A stretch of 64,000 nt of DNA. Source: Novosphingobium sp. Its GTDB lineage: Bacteria > Pseudomonadota > Alphaproteobacteria > Sphingomonadales > Sphingomonadaceae. Below the pieces are notes generated by a model that saw only the letters and a program-made list of their open reading frames with translations, made no database searches and had not been told where the DNA came from. The stretch covers positions 1 to 64,000 of the forward strand of contig JAUYQH010000061.1 in the NCBI GenBank assembly GCA_030697365.1. The letters are read 5' to 3'. Position 1 is the first letter of the stretch, and each line of letters begins with the position of its first letter. The position numbers and the translations under genes are program-made. Shown in pieces: positions 26,748 to 35,500 of this stretch.

Positions 26748-27134
26748 AACCAGCACCCGCGAGGGCGCGGGCGCTGGTGTCTGCCAACCGCCAATGTTCG
26801 ATCACACACTACACCACCTTTCGCCAGTGTCCCTGCGTCGCACACCGGTTTCGAAGGTCAACGAGTTGCGTCGGGCAAGCTCTCGCTAGGCGAATGGGGG
26901 TCGTCGGCGTTTGTCTGCTCTTCGAGCAGCGCCGACCCCCATTCACCAAGCTTCGCTAGCCCTCCCGTGCCTGTTGACCTTCAAGAGCCCGGCGCGCGCC
27001 TTGCGGCCACTGGCGAAGGTGGCTCCGTGTGCGATCGAACACAGGCACCCCTGTGCTGTTGGCCGACCAAGAGGGAAGGGGGGACCAAGCGGTCCCCCGC
27101 GTTTTCTTGTTGTCGCTGACGCGACGTGCTGGTT
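26748..27134. repeat. Long imperfect inverted repeat (candidate structured non-coding element)
   Basis: Two arms face each other around 26918. Matching blocks from outside to inside are: TGTTCGATC (26795-26803) with GATCGAACA (27033-27041); CCACC(T)TTCGCCAGTG (from 26813) with CACTGGCGAAGGTGG (from 27008); GAAGGTCAAC (26853-26862) with GTTGACCTTC (26973-26982); GAATGGGGGTCG (26892-26903) with CGACCCCCATTC (26933-26944). A perfect CTGCTC/GAGCAG hairpin sits at the centre (26915-26929). AACCAGCAC (26748-26756) and GTGCTGGTT (27126-27134) may be the outermost match. No reading frame explains it. The 1140 bases from 26155 to 27294 hold no other gene I can support apart from the doubtful remnant at 26192. 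Confidence 0.75.
27079..27098. repeat. GC-rich hairpin inside the right arm region
   Basis: A perfect 8-bp stem GGGGGACC/GGTCCCCC with loop AAGC. It is the counterpart of the hairpin at 26642-26661 on the other side of the inverted repeat. Confidence 0.5.
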
Positions 27135-27294
27135 CAGGTTCACCATGTACGATCGGAAGGTGTCAAGAAAACAACGTAATATCAAAGTGTTGGGTCTGCC
27201 AGTATAAGCATAGGGGTCGGACGGAGACGCCGCCCGGCACCACCGCCACCGGGTCACTACAGCCCCGCAGGCACTTTGAACGAAGGAACCAGTC

Positions 27295-27768
27295 ATGAAT
27301 ATCGGAGAACTGACCAAGAATGCCAATGGCTTCTATACCGGCAAGATCGTGACGCTCGCCGTTTCGATGATCCTCGCCTTGCGCGAAGTCCACAGCGCCA
27401 ACGAACAGGCCCCGCGGTTCGAGCTTTTCGCGCGCGGTCCCAACGGTGCCTGGGTAAAGGTCGGCGCACTTTGGGAGCAGACCGGACGCGAAACCGGCGA
27501 GGCCTTCCTGCAAGGTTCGATCGACGACCCCTCGATGGACAAGCGGCTCTATATCGCGTGTTTCATGCGCGAAGATGGCAGCTATGCCATTGCGTGGAGC
27601 CGCCCGCGCCGCAATCGCAGCGACGTTCCGGCCCCCCGGAACCCGCAAGGCGACGACGAGGGACAGGACGCACTCGACTTTAACGGCGACACCAGCGCGC
27701 CCGCAAAGACCAGAGGGCGCAAGTCGGCCGACCTCGGCACAACCACCAGCGATGCGGTGGACGCCTGA
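27295..27768 (+). CDS. DUF736 family protein
   Basis: A 157-residue protein. The first 105 residues are the DUF736 domain (MNIGELTKNANGFYTGKIVTLAVSMILAL ... RFELFARGPNGAWVKVGALWEQ ... GSIDDPSMDKRLYIACF). The remaining 50 are a polar tail (DVPAPRNPQGDDEGQDALDF ...). DUF736 proteins occur almost only on alphaproteobacterial plasmids and conjugative elements and are of unknown function. The 19 bases over its ribosome binding site and start are identical to those of the DUF2493 gene downstream. A TATAAG at 27203-27208 could be its -10 box. A clear terminator follows. Confidence 0.9.
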   Translation: MNIGELTKNANGFYTGKIVTLAVSMILALREVHSANEQAPRFELFARGPNGAWVKVGALWEQTGRETGEAFLQGSIDDPSMDKRLYIACFMREDGSYAIAWSRPRRNRSDVPAPRNPQGDDEGQDALDFNGDTSAPAKTRGRKSADLGTTTSDAVDA

Positions 27769-27776
27769 AACATGAA

Positions 27777-27812
27777 GGGCAGGGAGCGTTGCACCGCTTC
27801 CTGCCCTCTTTT
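27777..27812 (+). terminator. Rho-independent terminator after the DUF736 gene
   Basis: An 11-bp stem GGGCAGGGAGC/GCTTCCTGCCC (one G-T wobble) with an 8-base loop is followed directly by TCTTTT. It lies 19 bases before the DUF2493 start codon, so DUF2493 either depends on read-through or has its promoter within the terminator region. Confidence 0.8.
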
Positions 27813-27830
27813 CGTCCGAAGGAACCAGTC

Positions 27831-28814
27831 ATGAAACCCACGAACAGCCGCAGCATTAGCAACTTTGCCGACCTTGGGGAAGTCTACGCGCAAGCCATCG
27901 CGTCCCCCGATTATGCCCGCGCGTTCGCCACCGATGGCGCCTACTCGCAATTGACGATCAGCGATGAGCCGACCAGCGCCGACATGCCCGAGCCGTTTGC
28001 GGCGCAACAATGCGTGCAAGCGATGATCGGCGAGCTCTTTTGTTTGATGAACGACACCCGGATGCAGCCCATCGCCCAGCGTATCGCATGGGGCATCGTC
28101 AACAGCTTTCACGTTGTCGCCCGCCAGATCGAGAGCCAGGAAGACAGCGCCGCGCAGGCGCTTGGCGAACTCGCACGCATCACCGACACCGGCGAGATTC
28201 ACGCGACCGAACTGGAAGAAAAGCAGATGCTTTGCCAGTCGCTGGCCGAGGTTCGCGAAGCCGTCGAATGTATGCGCGACCATGCAGGCGAGGTTTACCG
28301 CGCCGAGGCAGGACACCCGTTCAGCGCGCTTAGAGGTTCGCGCGTTTCGTCGGCATTGACCGCAAGCCAGATCGACGCCCGCGACTTTCTCGCATCGCGC
28401 GCCAAAGCGCGCCGCGAGCAGCTGGCCCCGACCGGCCCCGTTATCGTCATTTCGGGCGGCCAGGAATGGGCCGACCATGAACGTATCTGGGCGCGGCTCG
28501 ACTTGCTCAAAATCCGCGTTCCCTCAATGACGCTGGCGACCACCGCGCAAGGCAAAGGCGTTGACGCCATCGCCGCCGCTTGGGCAGCTTCGCGCGAGGT
28601 GCCGCTGATCGCCTTCCGGTTGAACCGCGCGCATGGCAACGCCGCACCGTTCAAGCGCAACAAATTGCTGACCGACTTGCAGCCGGTCGAAGCGATCATT
28701 TGCGAAGGGTCGGGCGTTCAGGCCAACCTTGCCGAGCGGATGCGCGCCGCTGGCGTTCCCGTCACCATTTTTCACCGCGAGGAGGTTCAGCCCGGAACCC
28801 GCCGCGCCGCTTGA
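27831..28814 (+). CDS. DUF2493 (YspA/SLOG-like) protein
   Basis: A 327-residue protein. The N-terminal 200 residues are helical and acidic. The C-terminal 130 residues form the DUF2493 domain, a cpYspA-like member of the SLOG superfamily (VIVISGGQEWADHERIWARL ... GKGVDAIAAAWAA ... PFKRNKLLTDLQPVEAIICEGSG). SLOG domains bind nucleotide-derived ligands. This arrangement is common beside DUF736 on sphingomonad and rhizobial elements. The start at 27831 follows the leader CGAAGGAACCAGTC that is shared with DUF736. The role is unknown; sensing of a nucleotide signal is a reasonable inference from the fold. Confidence 0.85.
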   Translation: MKPTNSRSISNFADLGEVYAQAIASPDYARAFATDGAYSQLTISDEPTSADMPEPFAAQQCVQAMIGELFCLMNDTRMQPIAQRIAWGIVNSFHVVARQIESQEDSAAQALGELARITDTGEIHATELEEKQMLCQSLAEVREAVECMRDHAGEVYRAEAGHPFSALRGSRVSSALTASQIDARDFLASRAKARREQLAPTGPVIVISGGQEWADHERIWARLDLLKIRVPSMTLATTAQGKGVDAIAAAWAASREVPLIAFRLNRAHGNAAPFKRNKLLTDLQPVEAIICEGSGVQANLAERMRAAGVPVTIFHREEVQPGTRRAA

Positions 28815-28878
28815 TGCGGCGCGGTCTGGCGCACCCGGATCGAGCGTTCGGCCAGTCAGCTTGGGGCGGGGAAATATT

Positions 28879-28904
28879 GCCCGATGGCCTAGCGGCCATC
28901 GGGC
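28879..28904. terminator. Perfect 11-bp hairpin
   Basis: GCCCGATGGCC and GGCCATCGGGC pair perfectly around the loop TAGC. A wobble and two further pairs lengthen the stem to 14 bp. It is 65 bases after the DUF2493 stop. The loop contains the TAG stop of the minus-strand small gene, so it may terminate in either direction, although no T-run follows. Confidence 0.5.
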
Positions 28905-29077
28905 GATTGGCTTGCGGCTATGCTATGAAGATGGGGCGCGACAAGCGCGCCGAGATCACGCGCCGCATCGAGATCGGCGAGCGTATCGACCGGATCGCGC
29001 GACCTCGCCGAGATCAGAAAATCGCGCAGCCAATAGCGCGTTGCCGGATCGTCCAGCGCCCATTTTGACCGGCGCAT
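28889..29077 (-). CDS. Small protein, 62 residues, unknown
   Basis: It encodes MRRSKWALDDPATRYWLRDFLIS ... DPVDTLADLDAARDLGALVAP, an amphipathic, Trp-containing helical pattern that reads like a real protein. It follows the 86-residue gene by 21 bases on the same strand. Its stop codon lies in the loop of a strong hairpin. No family is recognised. Its position just outside the candidate oriT suggests a relaxosome or regulatory accessory. Confidence 0.45.
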   Translation of the reverse strand: MRRSKWALDDPATRYWLRDFLISARSRDPVDTLADLDAARDLGALVAPHLHSIAASQSPDGR

Positions 29078-29098
29078 GTTCGAGCAGGTCGGGCATAC

Positions 29099-29359
29099 TC
29101 ATTTCGCTTCGAGCCGGGCCAAGGCATCGGCGAAGCCTAGCGCCGCTACGACCTTCGCAAACCGCGTCGCATCGCCCTTGGAAATCTCCCCCAGATCGTG
29201 ACGGCCAAAGGCAGCGCCGAGACGCTCCGCGCCCTCGCGCGCCATCGCCTTGCGCAATTCCTTTTCCTGCGCATCGAGCGCCGCCGACTGAGCGCGGATC
29301 GCTTCGCGATTCTGCGCGAGGCGAGCGAGCGCCGCGTTCGCTGTCTTTGTCTTTGCCAT
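29099..29359 (-). CDS. Small coiled-coil protein near oriT (possibly TraD/DUF6437-like accessory)
   Basis: An 86-residue, mostly helical protein: basic N-terminus (MAKTKTANAALARLAQNREAIRAQ), then a heptad-like segment, then a globular end (SKGDATRFAKVVAALGFADALARLEAK). Small proteins of this type are encoded just ahead of the mobilisation genes in many alphaproteobacterial elements and are annotated as conjugal transfer TraD or DUF6437. It is divergent from the ribbon-helix-helix/traD/traI operon, with the candidate oriT in between. It is probably a relaxosome accessory, by position rather than by proven homology. Confidence 0.6.
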   Translation of the reverse strand: MAKTKTANAALARLAQNREAIRAQSAALDAQEKELRKAMAREGAERLGAAFGRHDLGEISKGDATRFAKVVAALGFADALARLEAK

Positions 29360-29571
29360 CGCCGGTCCCTTGCCCTGTCATGCCGCGCCCTGGCGCAGCT
29401 GTCGCCGACATGTTATCCGCCAAGCCGCGAGATGTGGCCAGCACCATTTCGCAGCGCAACAAGCCGGGATGATCGCTTGCCCACAGAGGCAATGCAGCCC
29501 CACCGGCAAGCCGAATCAACCAGCACCGGAAAAGCCCCAAACAGCGACGAAAGGGCCGCGATCATGGGTAG

Positions 29572-29743
29572 TTGACAAGCACACCGTATGCGCTCTCGCG
29601 CTCTTATTTTTGGCTGTTTTCCGCCGTTTCCTGACGGCACCAATTTGGTGTATAATTGCACCATTTTGGTGCAGCAACGCAGGATGGCTGTTTTCCGCCG
29701 TTCTCTGCTTATCCGTGGCCCCCAATTTGACACCAAAATGGTG
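29572..29743 (+). promoter_or_regulatory. Candidate oriT / operator region with palindromes and direct repeats
   Basis: A comparatively AT-rich stretch between the divergent accessory gene and the relaxosome/traD/traI operon. It contains two identical 18-bp direct repeats (29611-29628 and 29685-29702, beginning TGGCTGTTTTCC). Three 13-bp near-palindromes of the form CACCAWWWTGGTG lie at 29638-29650, 29659-29671 and 29731-29743; the third is the exact reverse complement of the second. A perfect TATAAT (29651-29656) lies between the first two. This is how a promoter repressed by a ribbon-helix-helix protein, or an oriT with accessory sites, would look. I see no defined nic site. The 461-base gap 29392-29852 holds nothing else. 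Confidence 0.6.
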
Positions 29744-29852
29744 CGCAAGGCAGCTCGGGAGGACAAACCGATTGACTCCGGTAATGGTCCTCGCCATCGT
29801 GCTCGGGCTTTGCGCAGGTTCCACCAGCACCGTTGTCCAAACGGAAGCTGGT

Positions 29853-30146
29853 ATGAAAAACATAGTCATCCGCCGCTCGCTGTCATTGTCGAGCGCCGTC
29901 TACGGTGAGATCGTCGCATTATCGCGCGAGCGGGGCATCACTCCGAATGCGGTAATTCGCGATGCGGTAGCGCAGTATCTCACCCGGTCGGTTAGCCCCT
30001 CGGCAGACCCGGGCCGCATGGCGACACTCGCTGAGTTCACCCAGGCCGCCGTCGACATCCTGATCCGTCAGCAGGCGCCCGACAAACGCGAAGAAATCAT
30101 CCTTACCGTCGAGCAGCGCATGGAGCGTTTCCATGGGCAAAAATGA
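29853..30146 (+). CDS. Ribbon-helix-helix DNA-binding protein, probable relaxosome/repressor component
   Basis: A 97-residue protein. The N-terminus reads MKNIVIRRSLSLSSAVYGEIVALSRERGITPNAVIRDAVAQYL, a ribbon-helix-helix pattern (short beta-strand, helix, turn, helix) as in CopG/MobC/TraY-like proteins. The C-terminal helices may oligomerise. It lies immediately after the palindrome cluster and overlaps traD by 14 bases. It probably binds the CACCAWWWTGGTG sites, both to control the operon and to assist nicking. The start at 29853 gives the canonical beta-strand at the N-terminus. Confidence 0.7.
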   Translation: MKNIVIRRSLSLSSAVYGEIVALSRERGITPNAVIRDAVAQYLTRSVSPSADPGRMATLAEFTQAAVDILIRQQAPDKREEIILTVEQRMERFHGQK

Positions 30147-32514
30147 CCATCGCTTCGACCGCTCCGCGCCCGCCCCGCTCGAGCATCATTCGGCACGCGG
30201 ACGCGTCCCCAGGAACAACGGCAATTTCACCCGCGGCTCGCAGCTGATCGGGCACCAGGTCTTCATGTTCTCAGCCGGCGCGAAAGTGCCGTTCCTGATC
30301 TGGCTCATCAGCTTTGTCGTGGTCTACTGGATCATGCTCGCCGCGCTCATGGGCGAACATGAATTCCAGCTCTGCACCTGGCGCGTCGGCTCCGCGCTGT
30401 GGGGGTTTATGGAGTTCGATCCGTTCAAGCCGATGAACATCGTGCTGGCCGACGACAGCATGCGGCGGGTCTCGATTGGGTATATCCCCTACGTTCCCGA
30501 CGTGCAGATCGCCTGGGCCAAGGCGACCCACGCACTGCTCGGCGCGCTGATCGCGGCTTCGCTGTTCGCGCTGCCGCTCATCTGGTGGTTCATCAACCTG
30601 GCGAACAAGCGCGGATCGACGATCCTCCAGGAGCGTCACGAGCGCGGCGCGATGCTGGTCGAGCGTGAGGTTCTGGCGGCGCAGATCCTCGCCCATAACA
30701 AGCGCGAATTCGAAAAATCGGCGCGGCGCCTGTTCCCCAAACTGACCCCGCAACAGGTGCTGTCGCTGCCGCTGCTCGAACGCAAGAACGGCGGGCTTCA
30801 TCACCCCTACAGCCTGGCCGGCATTCCCTATCCTTACGGCCTTGAATCGAGCCACACGATCCTCGTGGGAACCACCGGCGCGGGCAAGACCACCCAGCTG
30901 CGCAGCCTGGTTGCCGAGATGCGCAAGCGCCGGGACAGCGCGGTCGTGTTCGACCTCACCGGCGCGTTCATCGAGGCGTTCTACGATGAGCGAACCGATG
31001 TCATCCTGAACCCCGGCGACAAGCGCTGCCCGACCTGGTCGCTGTTCGAGGAATGCTCGACACAAGCCGAGTTCACCGCTGCCGCACAGGCGCTGGTTCC
31101 CCATGACGGAGGCGGCTCCGATCCGTTCTGGGTGCTCGCCGCGCGGATGTTGTTTGTCCAGATGTGCCTCAAGCTTCAGGAGCACGGCCAGACCAGCAAC
31201 CGTGCGCTCGCCGATAACCTGATGACCGCCGACCTCAAACGCGTCCACCGGATCCTTCAGGACACCACCGCCGACCCGCTCACCGCGCCGGAGGCCGCGC
31301 GCATGGCGGAGTCGATCCGGGCGGTGTTCAACACCAATGCCGAAGCCCTGATGTGCCTGCCCGAAGACGGCGAACTCTTCTCGATCCGCGAGTGGGTCAA
31401 ATCGGAAGACAAGCCCGGCAGCATCCTGTTCGTGTCGGCCCGGCATGTCGATCTGCCGCTCTACAAAGCGCTGCTGACGCTGTGGCTGGATCTGTCGGTC
31501 AATACCTTGATGACGCTGCCGCGGACCCGAGCCTTGCGGACCTGGTTCCTGTTCGACGAGCTGGGCGCCTTGCACCGCTTGCCCGCGATCGAAAACGGGC
31601 TTCAGACGGCCCGCGGCTTTGGCGGCGCATTCGTCCTCGGGCTGCATTCGATCGCGCGCCTGCAAGCCGTTTATGGCCGCGAGGGGGCGGAGAACCTGAC
31701 CAGCCTTGCCCGGACCAAACTGATCCTCACCACCGCCGATCGCAAGACCGCGGAAACTTGCGCTGAGTTCATCGGTAGCCGCGAGGTCCGGCAGATGGAT
31801 GAGGCCTACAGCTACGGTTACAACAATCTGCGCGATGCCTCGACGCTTACCCCCAAGAAGGAGGTCGCGCCGCTGGTCATCGCCGACGACATCAACGAGC
31901 TTCCGTCACTCCACGGCTTCGTGAAGTTTCCTGACGGGTTTCCCGCTGCCCGGATTGTTCTCAAGTGGCGCGATTTTCCCCAGGTCGCGCTCGGGTTCGA
32001 TCCGCGCGAGGTCTTGCCCAGGAAGCGCCCCGGCGAGGGACGAACGGCCGTGCCCCCGCCACGCCCGCGTCCAAAACCGGGCGGCGGCAGCGGCGAAGCC
32101 GGAGGCCGCGAAAGCGCGCCCGACAAAACCCTGCTGGAAATGCTGGTGGAGGACACTCCTGGAGAGACACCAGGCGGGAATTCAGCCGTACCCCGGCGAG
32201 AAGCAGCTCTGACAGCCGCTCTCGAACTCTATCGAGACGGCGATCATCGGAAGGGGGGAGGTGCGGCCAATGTTCAGACGGGCGCGGCTGCCTCTGAACT
32301 GGTTTCGGACAGCGTCAACCAGCAAGGCGCGCCTCTCCCGGGCCAACAGGCTGCACGCATTTCCTCGCCCGCGATCGATGCGCGCCCCGGAATGATCGAG
32401 CGGCCAGTCATCGCAAAGACCGATGAAAGGTTCGAGGCCACCATGCGCGAGCTGGGCACTGACTTCGGTGACGGCATCGAGCCAGGCCACGACCAGGGAC
32501 TGGGCGACGACTGA
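30133..32514 (+). CDS. traD: Type IV coupling protein TraD
   Basis: A 793-residue VirD4/TraD-class ATPase that links the relaxosome to the secretion channel at the inner membrane. It has two N-terminal membrane segments (about 52-75 and 135-160). The ATPase domain follows, with Walker A VGTTGAGKTT (245-254) and Walker B FLFDELG (472-478). The C-terminal 150 residues are low complexity and Pro/Gly/Arg-rich, likely the part that contacts the relaxase. The length and layout match the TraD_N/TrwB family. Its stop overlaps the traI start (TGATG), and its start lies within the ribbon-helix-helix gene, forming one operon. Confidence 0.93.
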   Translation: MGKNDHRFDRSAPAPLEHHSARGRVPRNNGNFTRGSQLIGHQVFMFSAGAKVPFLIWLISFVVVYWIMLAALMGEHEFQLCTWRVGSALWGFMEFDPFKPMNIVLADDSMRRVSIGYIPYVPDVQIAWAKATHALLGALIAASLFALPLIWWFINLANKRGSTILQERHERGAMLVEREVLAAQILAHNKREFEKSARRLFPKLTPQQVLSLPLLERKNGGLHHPYSLAGIPYPYGLESSHTILVGTTGAGKTTQLRSLVAEMRKRRDSAVVFDLTGAFIEAFYDERTDVILNPGDKRCPTWSLFEECSTQAEFTAAAQALVPHDGGGSDPFWVLAARMLFVQMCLKLQEHGQTSNRALADNLMTADLKRVHRILQDTTADPLTAPEAARMAESIRAVFNTNAEALMCLPEDGELFSIREWVKSEDKPGSILFVSARHVDLPLYKALLTLWLDLSVNTLMTLPRTRALRTWFLFDELGALHRLPAIENGLQTARGFGGAFVLGLHSIARLQAVYGREGAENLTSLARTKLILTTADRKTAETCAEFIGSREVRQMDEAYSYGYNNLRDASTLTPKKEVAPLVIADDINELPSLHGFVKFPDGFPAARIVLKWRDFPQVALGFDPREVLPRKRPGEGRTAVPPPRPRPKPGGGSGEAGGRESAPDKTLLEMLVEDTPGETPGGNSAVPRREAALTAALELYRDGDHRKGGGAANVQTGAAASELVSDSVNQQGAPLPGQQAARISSPAIDARPGMIERPVIAKTDERFEATMRELGTDFGDGIEPGHDQGLGDD

Positions 32515-35500
32515 TGCTGTCGATGGCTCCGGTTCGCAGTGCTGGGGGTGCGGCCAAGTATTTTGCCGCCGACAATTACTACACGCTCGAGGAATCGGCC
32601 GAGGAATCGCTGTGGTATGGCGAAGGTGCCGAAATGCTGGGCCTTGCACCGGGCGAGGACGAAGAGCTCGAGGTCGAAGCCGCGCCAGCAGAAGCTGCGG
32701 CCGAACAAGCGCTTGAGGCAGCTGACGTTGACGCCGACAGCGAAGTCGAGGCCGGCGACGAACCGTCCGCCGATGCGGGCTCAGATGCTCCAGGAGAGGA
32801 GCGGGAGCACAGCGGAGATGTTGACGCCCCTGTCGGCCCCGAAGCGTCCGATGAGGCTGCTGGGCCCGCCGAGACGACCGCTGGCAGCGAGATCGAGGAG
32901 GCCGGTTCGGAAACAGCCCTGCCTGTCGCCGAGGCAGGCCCGGAACCGGGCGCCGCACAGCCCGGCGACGAGGGCCCACCTTTCGATCCGGACCAGGCAG
33001 GCGGCATTCCCGGTGCTGCCGCCGTTCCCGCGCCCACTGCAGCGGCCCCCGAAGAGATTCCCTTCGATCCCGAGCGCGCAAACGGCCTGCCCGAAGGAGT
33101 AGCGGCACCAACCAGCGCCGATGTCGGCAGGCCCGCCAATCTTCCCCCATCCAGTCCAAGTACACCCAATCCAAGCGGCAAAGTCGATGCGGCGACCTTC
33201 CAGGATATCCTCAATGGCACGCTTCCAGACGGCACCCAGGTGGGGATTGTCGGCAAGCGCGCGCTGGGTATCGATCTGACCTTCTCGATGCCCAAGTCCG
33301 CATCGCTGATCGCACTGGTCGGCGGCGACAAGCGGATTGTCGAAGCCAATATGGCGGCGGTCAAAACGGCGATGCGCTGGGCCGAGGCCAATCTTGCCGA
33401 AGGGCGCCAGAAGATCGACGGCCGCGACGTGCCGGTCAGGACCGGCAATCTGGTCTATGCATTGTTCCAGCACGACACGAGCCGCTCGCTCGACCCGCAG
33501 GGCCATGTCCATGCGGTCATCGCCAATATGACGCGGATGCCAGGTGGTGAATGGCGCGCGCTGCACAATGGCGAAATCTGGCGCAACAACACCGTGATCG
33601 GCTCGATCTACCGCGCGGCCTTGCGCGATGCGCTCGAAAAACTTGGCTACACCACCGAGCTGACCGGCAAGCACGGGACATTCGAGATCGCCGGTGTCGC
33701 CAAAGACATCCGCGACGCGTTCAGCCAGCGCCGCGAGGCGATCCTTGCCAAAGGCGAGGCGCTTGGAATTGCGACCCCGCAAGGATTGCGCAAAGTAACC
33801 GAAAACAGCCGGGATGCCAAAGTTGCGGTTGGCGACCGCGGCGACTTGCGCGACGAATGGCGGGCGAGGGCCGAGGCGCTGGGGTGGAACCCGCGGCCGC
33901 TCATCGACGCGGCGCATGACCGCGCCGCCCACCAGCCAGGTCTGTTCGAACGCGGCTTGAACATGATCGAAACCAGTCTCAGGGAAGCGCGCACCTACAT
34001 CCTCGAAACCTTGCACAAGCCGAGCGACCAGCTGGTCGATGCAGGGCTTGCGCGGCTGATGCTTACTGGACCCGAAGCGCGGACCCAGCTGGCGACCGCA
34101 AGCGCGATCCGGATCCTGGGCCAGCGAGAGGCAGCCTTCGAAGTCCACCAGCTCACCAAGACCGCGCTCGACCTGGGGCTCAAGGGCGTCACCCCGGCGC
34201 TGATCGCCGCGCGCGTTACCGAACTTGTCCGGCGCCAGGAGATCGTTCCGGGAGAAACCTCGCGGCCCGACAATGTCGTTACGATACTGACGACGCGCGA
34301 CGCGCTTCGAACCGAAAGCTCGATCATCTGGCAGATCGACGCGGGGAAGGGCGCTGTGACGCCACTGGTCAATCCCGAGCGCGCGCTGACGGTCCTGAAC
34401 GGGGCAGCGGGCGAACGCGCTTTGAACGACGGCCAATTGGCTGCGGCCAGCTCGATCATCGCCTCGTCCGATCGGATCATTGCGGTCCAGGGCATTGCCG
34501 GCGCCGGCAAGTCGACCATGCTCGCGGCGGTAGCCAACGTCCTCGCCTTCGAGAAGAAATCCGCGCTTGGTCTGGCCTTCCAGAACAAGATGGTCGCTGA
34601 TCTCGCTGCGGGCACCGGGCTCGAGGCGATGACGGTCGCGCGCTTTTTGATGCACCACGAGCCGCTTCTGAGCGACAATGGCGGGAAGCTTGCCGAGCGA
34701 TCGCGGAGCGAGCTGGCGGGAGGCTATCTCATCCTCGACGAGGCGTCGATGATCTCGAACGACCAGATGCTGGCGCTGGTGCGCATCGCCAATCTCGGCG
34801 GCGCTGAAAAGCTGGTGCTGGTTGGCGACCGCCAGCAGCTGCTCTCGATCGACGCGGGCAAGTCGTTTGCCGTCACCCAGGCGGGCGGCATCGTGTTTGC
34901 TCGCATGGATGAAAATCTGCGCCAACGCACGCCCGAGCTGAGGGCGGTCGCAGCGCTCACCAACCAGGGCAAGGCCGGCGAAGCCGTCCGCCTGCTCGGT
35001 GCGCATGTCACCGAGACCGGAGACCGGATCGGCGAGGCGGCGCGGCAATGGCTCCAGCTCACTCCGGCCGAACGTGACGCCACCATGCTCCTGACCAGCG
35101 GCCGCGAGACCCGGGCTGGACTCAATCAGGCAATTCAGGACGGCCTGAAAGCCGAGGGCGCGCTCAAAGGAGATGGTCTGCAGCTGACCGTGGCAGACCG
35201 CGTCGATCGCACGCGCGAGGATCTACGCTATGCCCACAGCTATACCCCCGGCCTGCACGTCGAAGTCTGGTCCCGGTTGCAGTCGGTCGGCCTCGATCGC
35301 GGCGATTACCGCGTCGCACGGGTTTTCGGCAACGGCAAGGTCGAGCTGGAGCGCGGCGGAAAGCGGATCAAGTTCGATCCCCAAAAGATGGCTTCGGGGG
35401 CCAAGCAGGACAAGCTCAACCTCGTGGCCACCAAGGATATCCGGATCCATGAAGGCGACAAGATCCGCTGGACCACCAACGACAAGGACCGCGATCTGCT

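Noticed and set aside
26431..26805. 124-codon minus-strand frame in the repeat-rich gap
   Set aside because: Its sequence follows the GC hairpin and repeat structure, with no domain and no ribosome binding site.
26943..27326. 127-codon minus-strand frame over the right arm of the inverted repeat
   Set aside because: It reads through a structured repeat; similar residues appear in the left arm only because the DNA is repeated.
32781..35048. 755-codon open frame antisense to traI
   Set aside because: Shadow of the relaxase-helicase; the sense strand holds all catalytic motifs.
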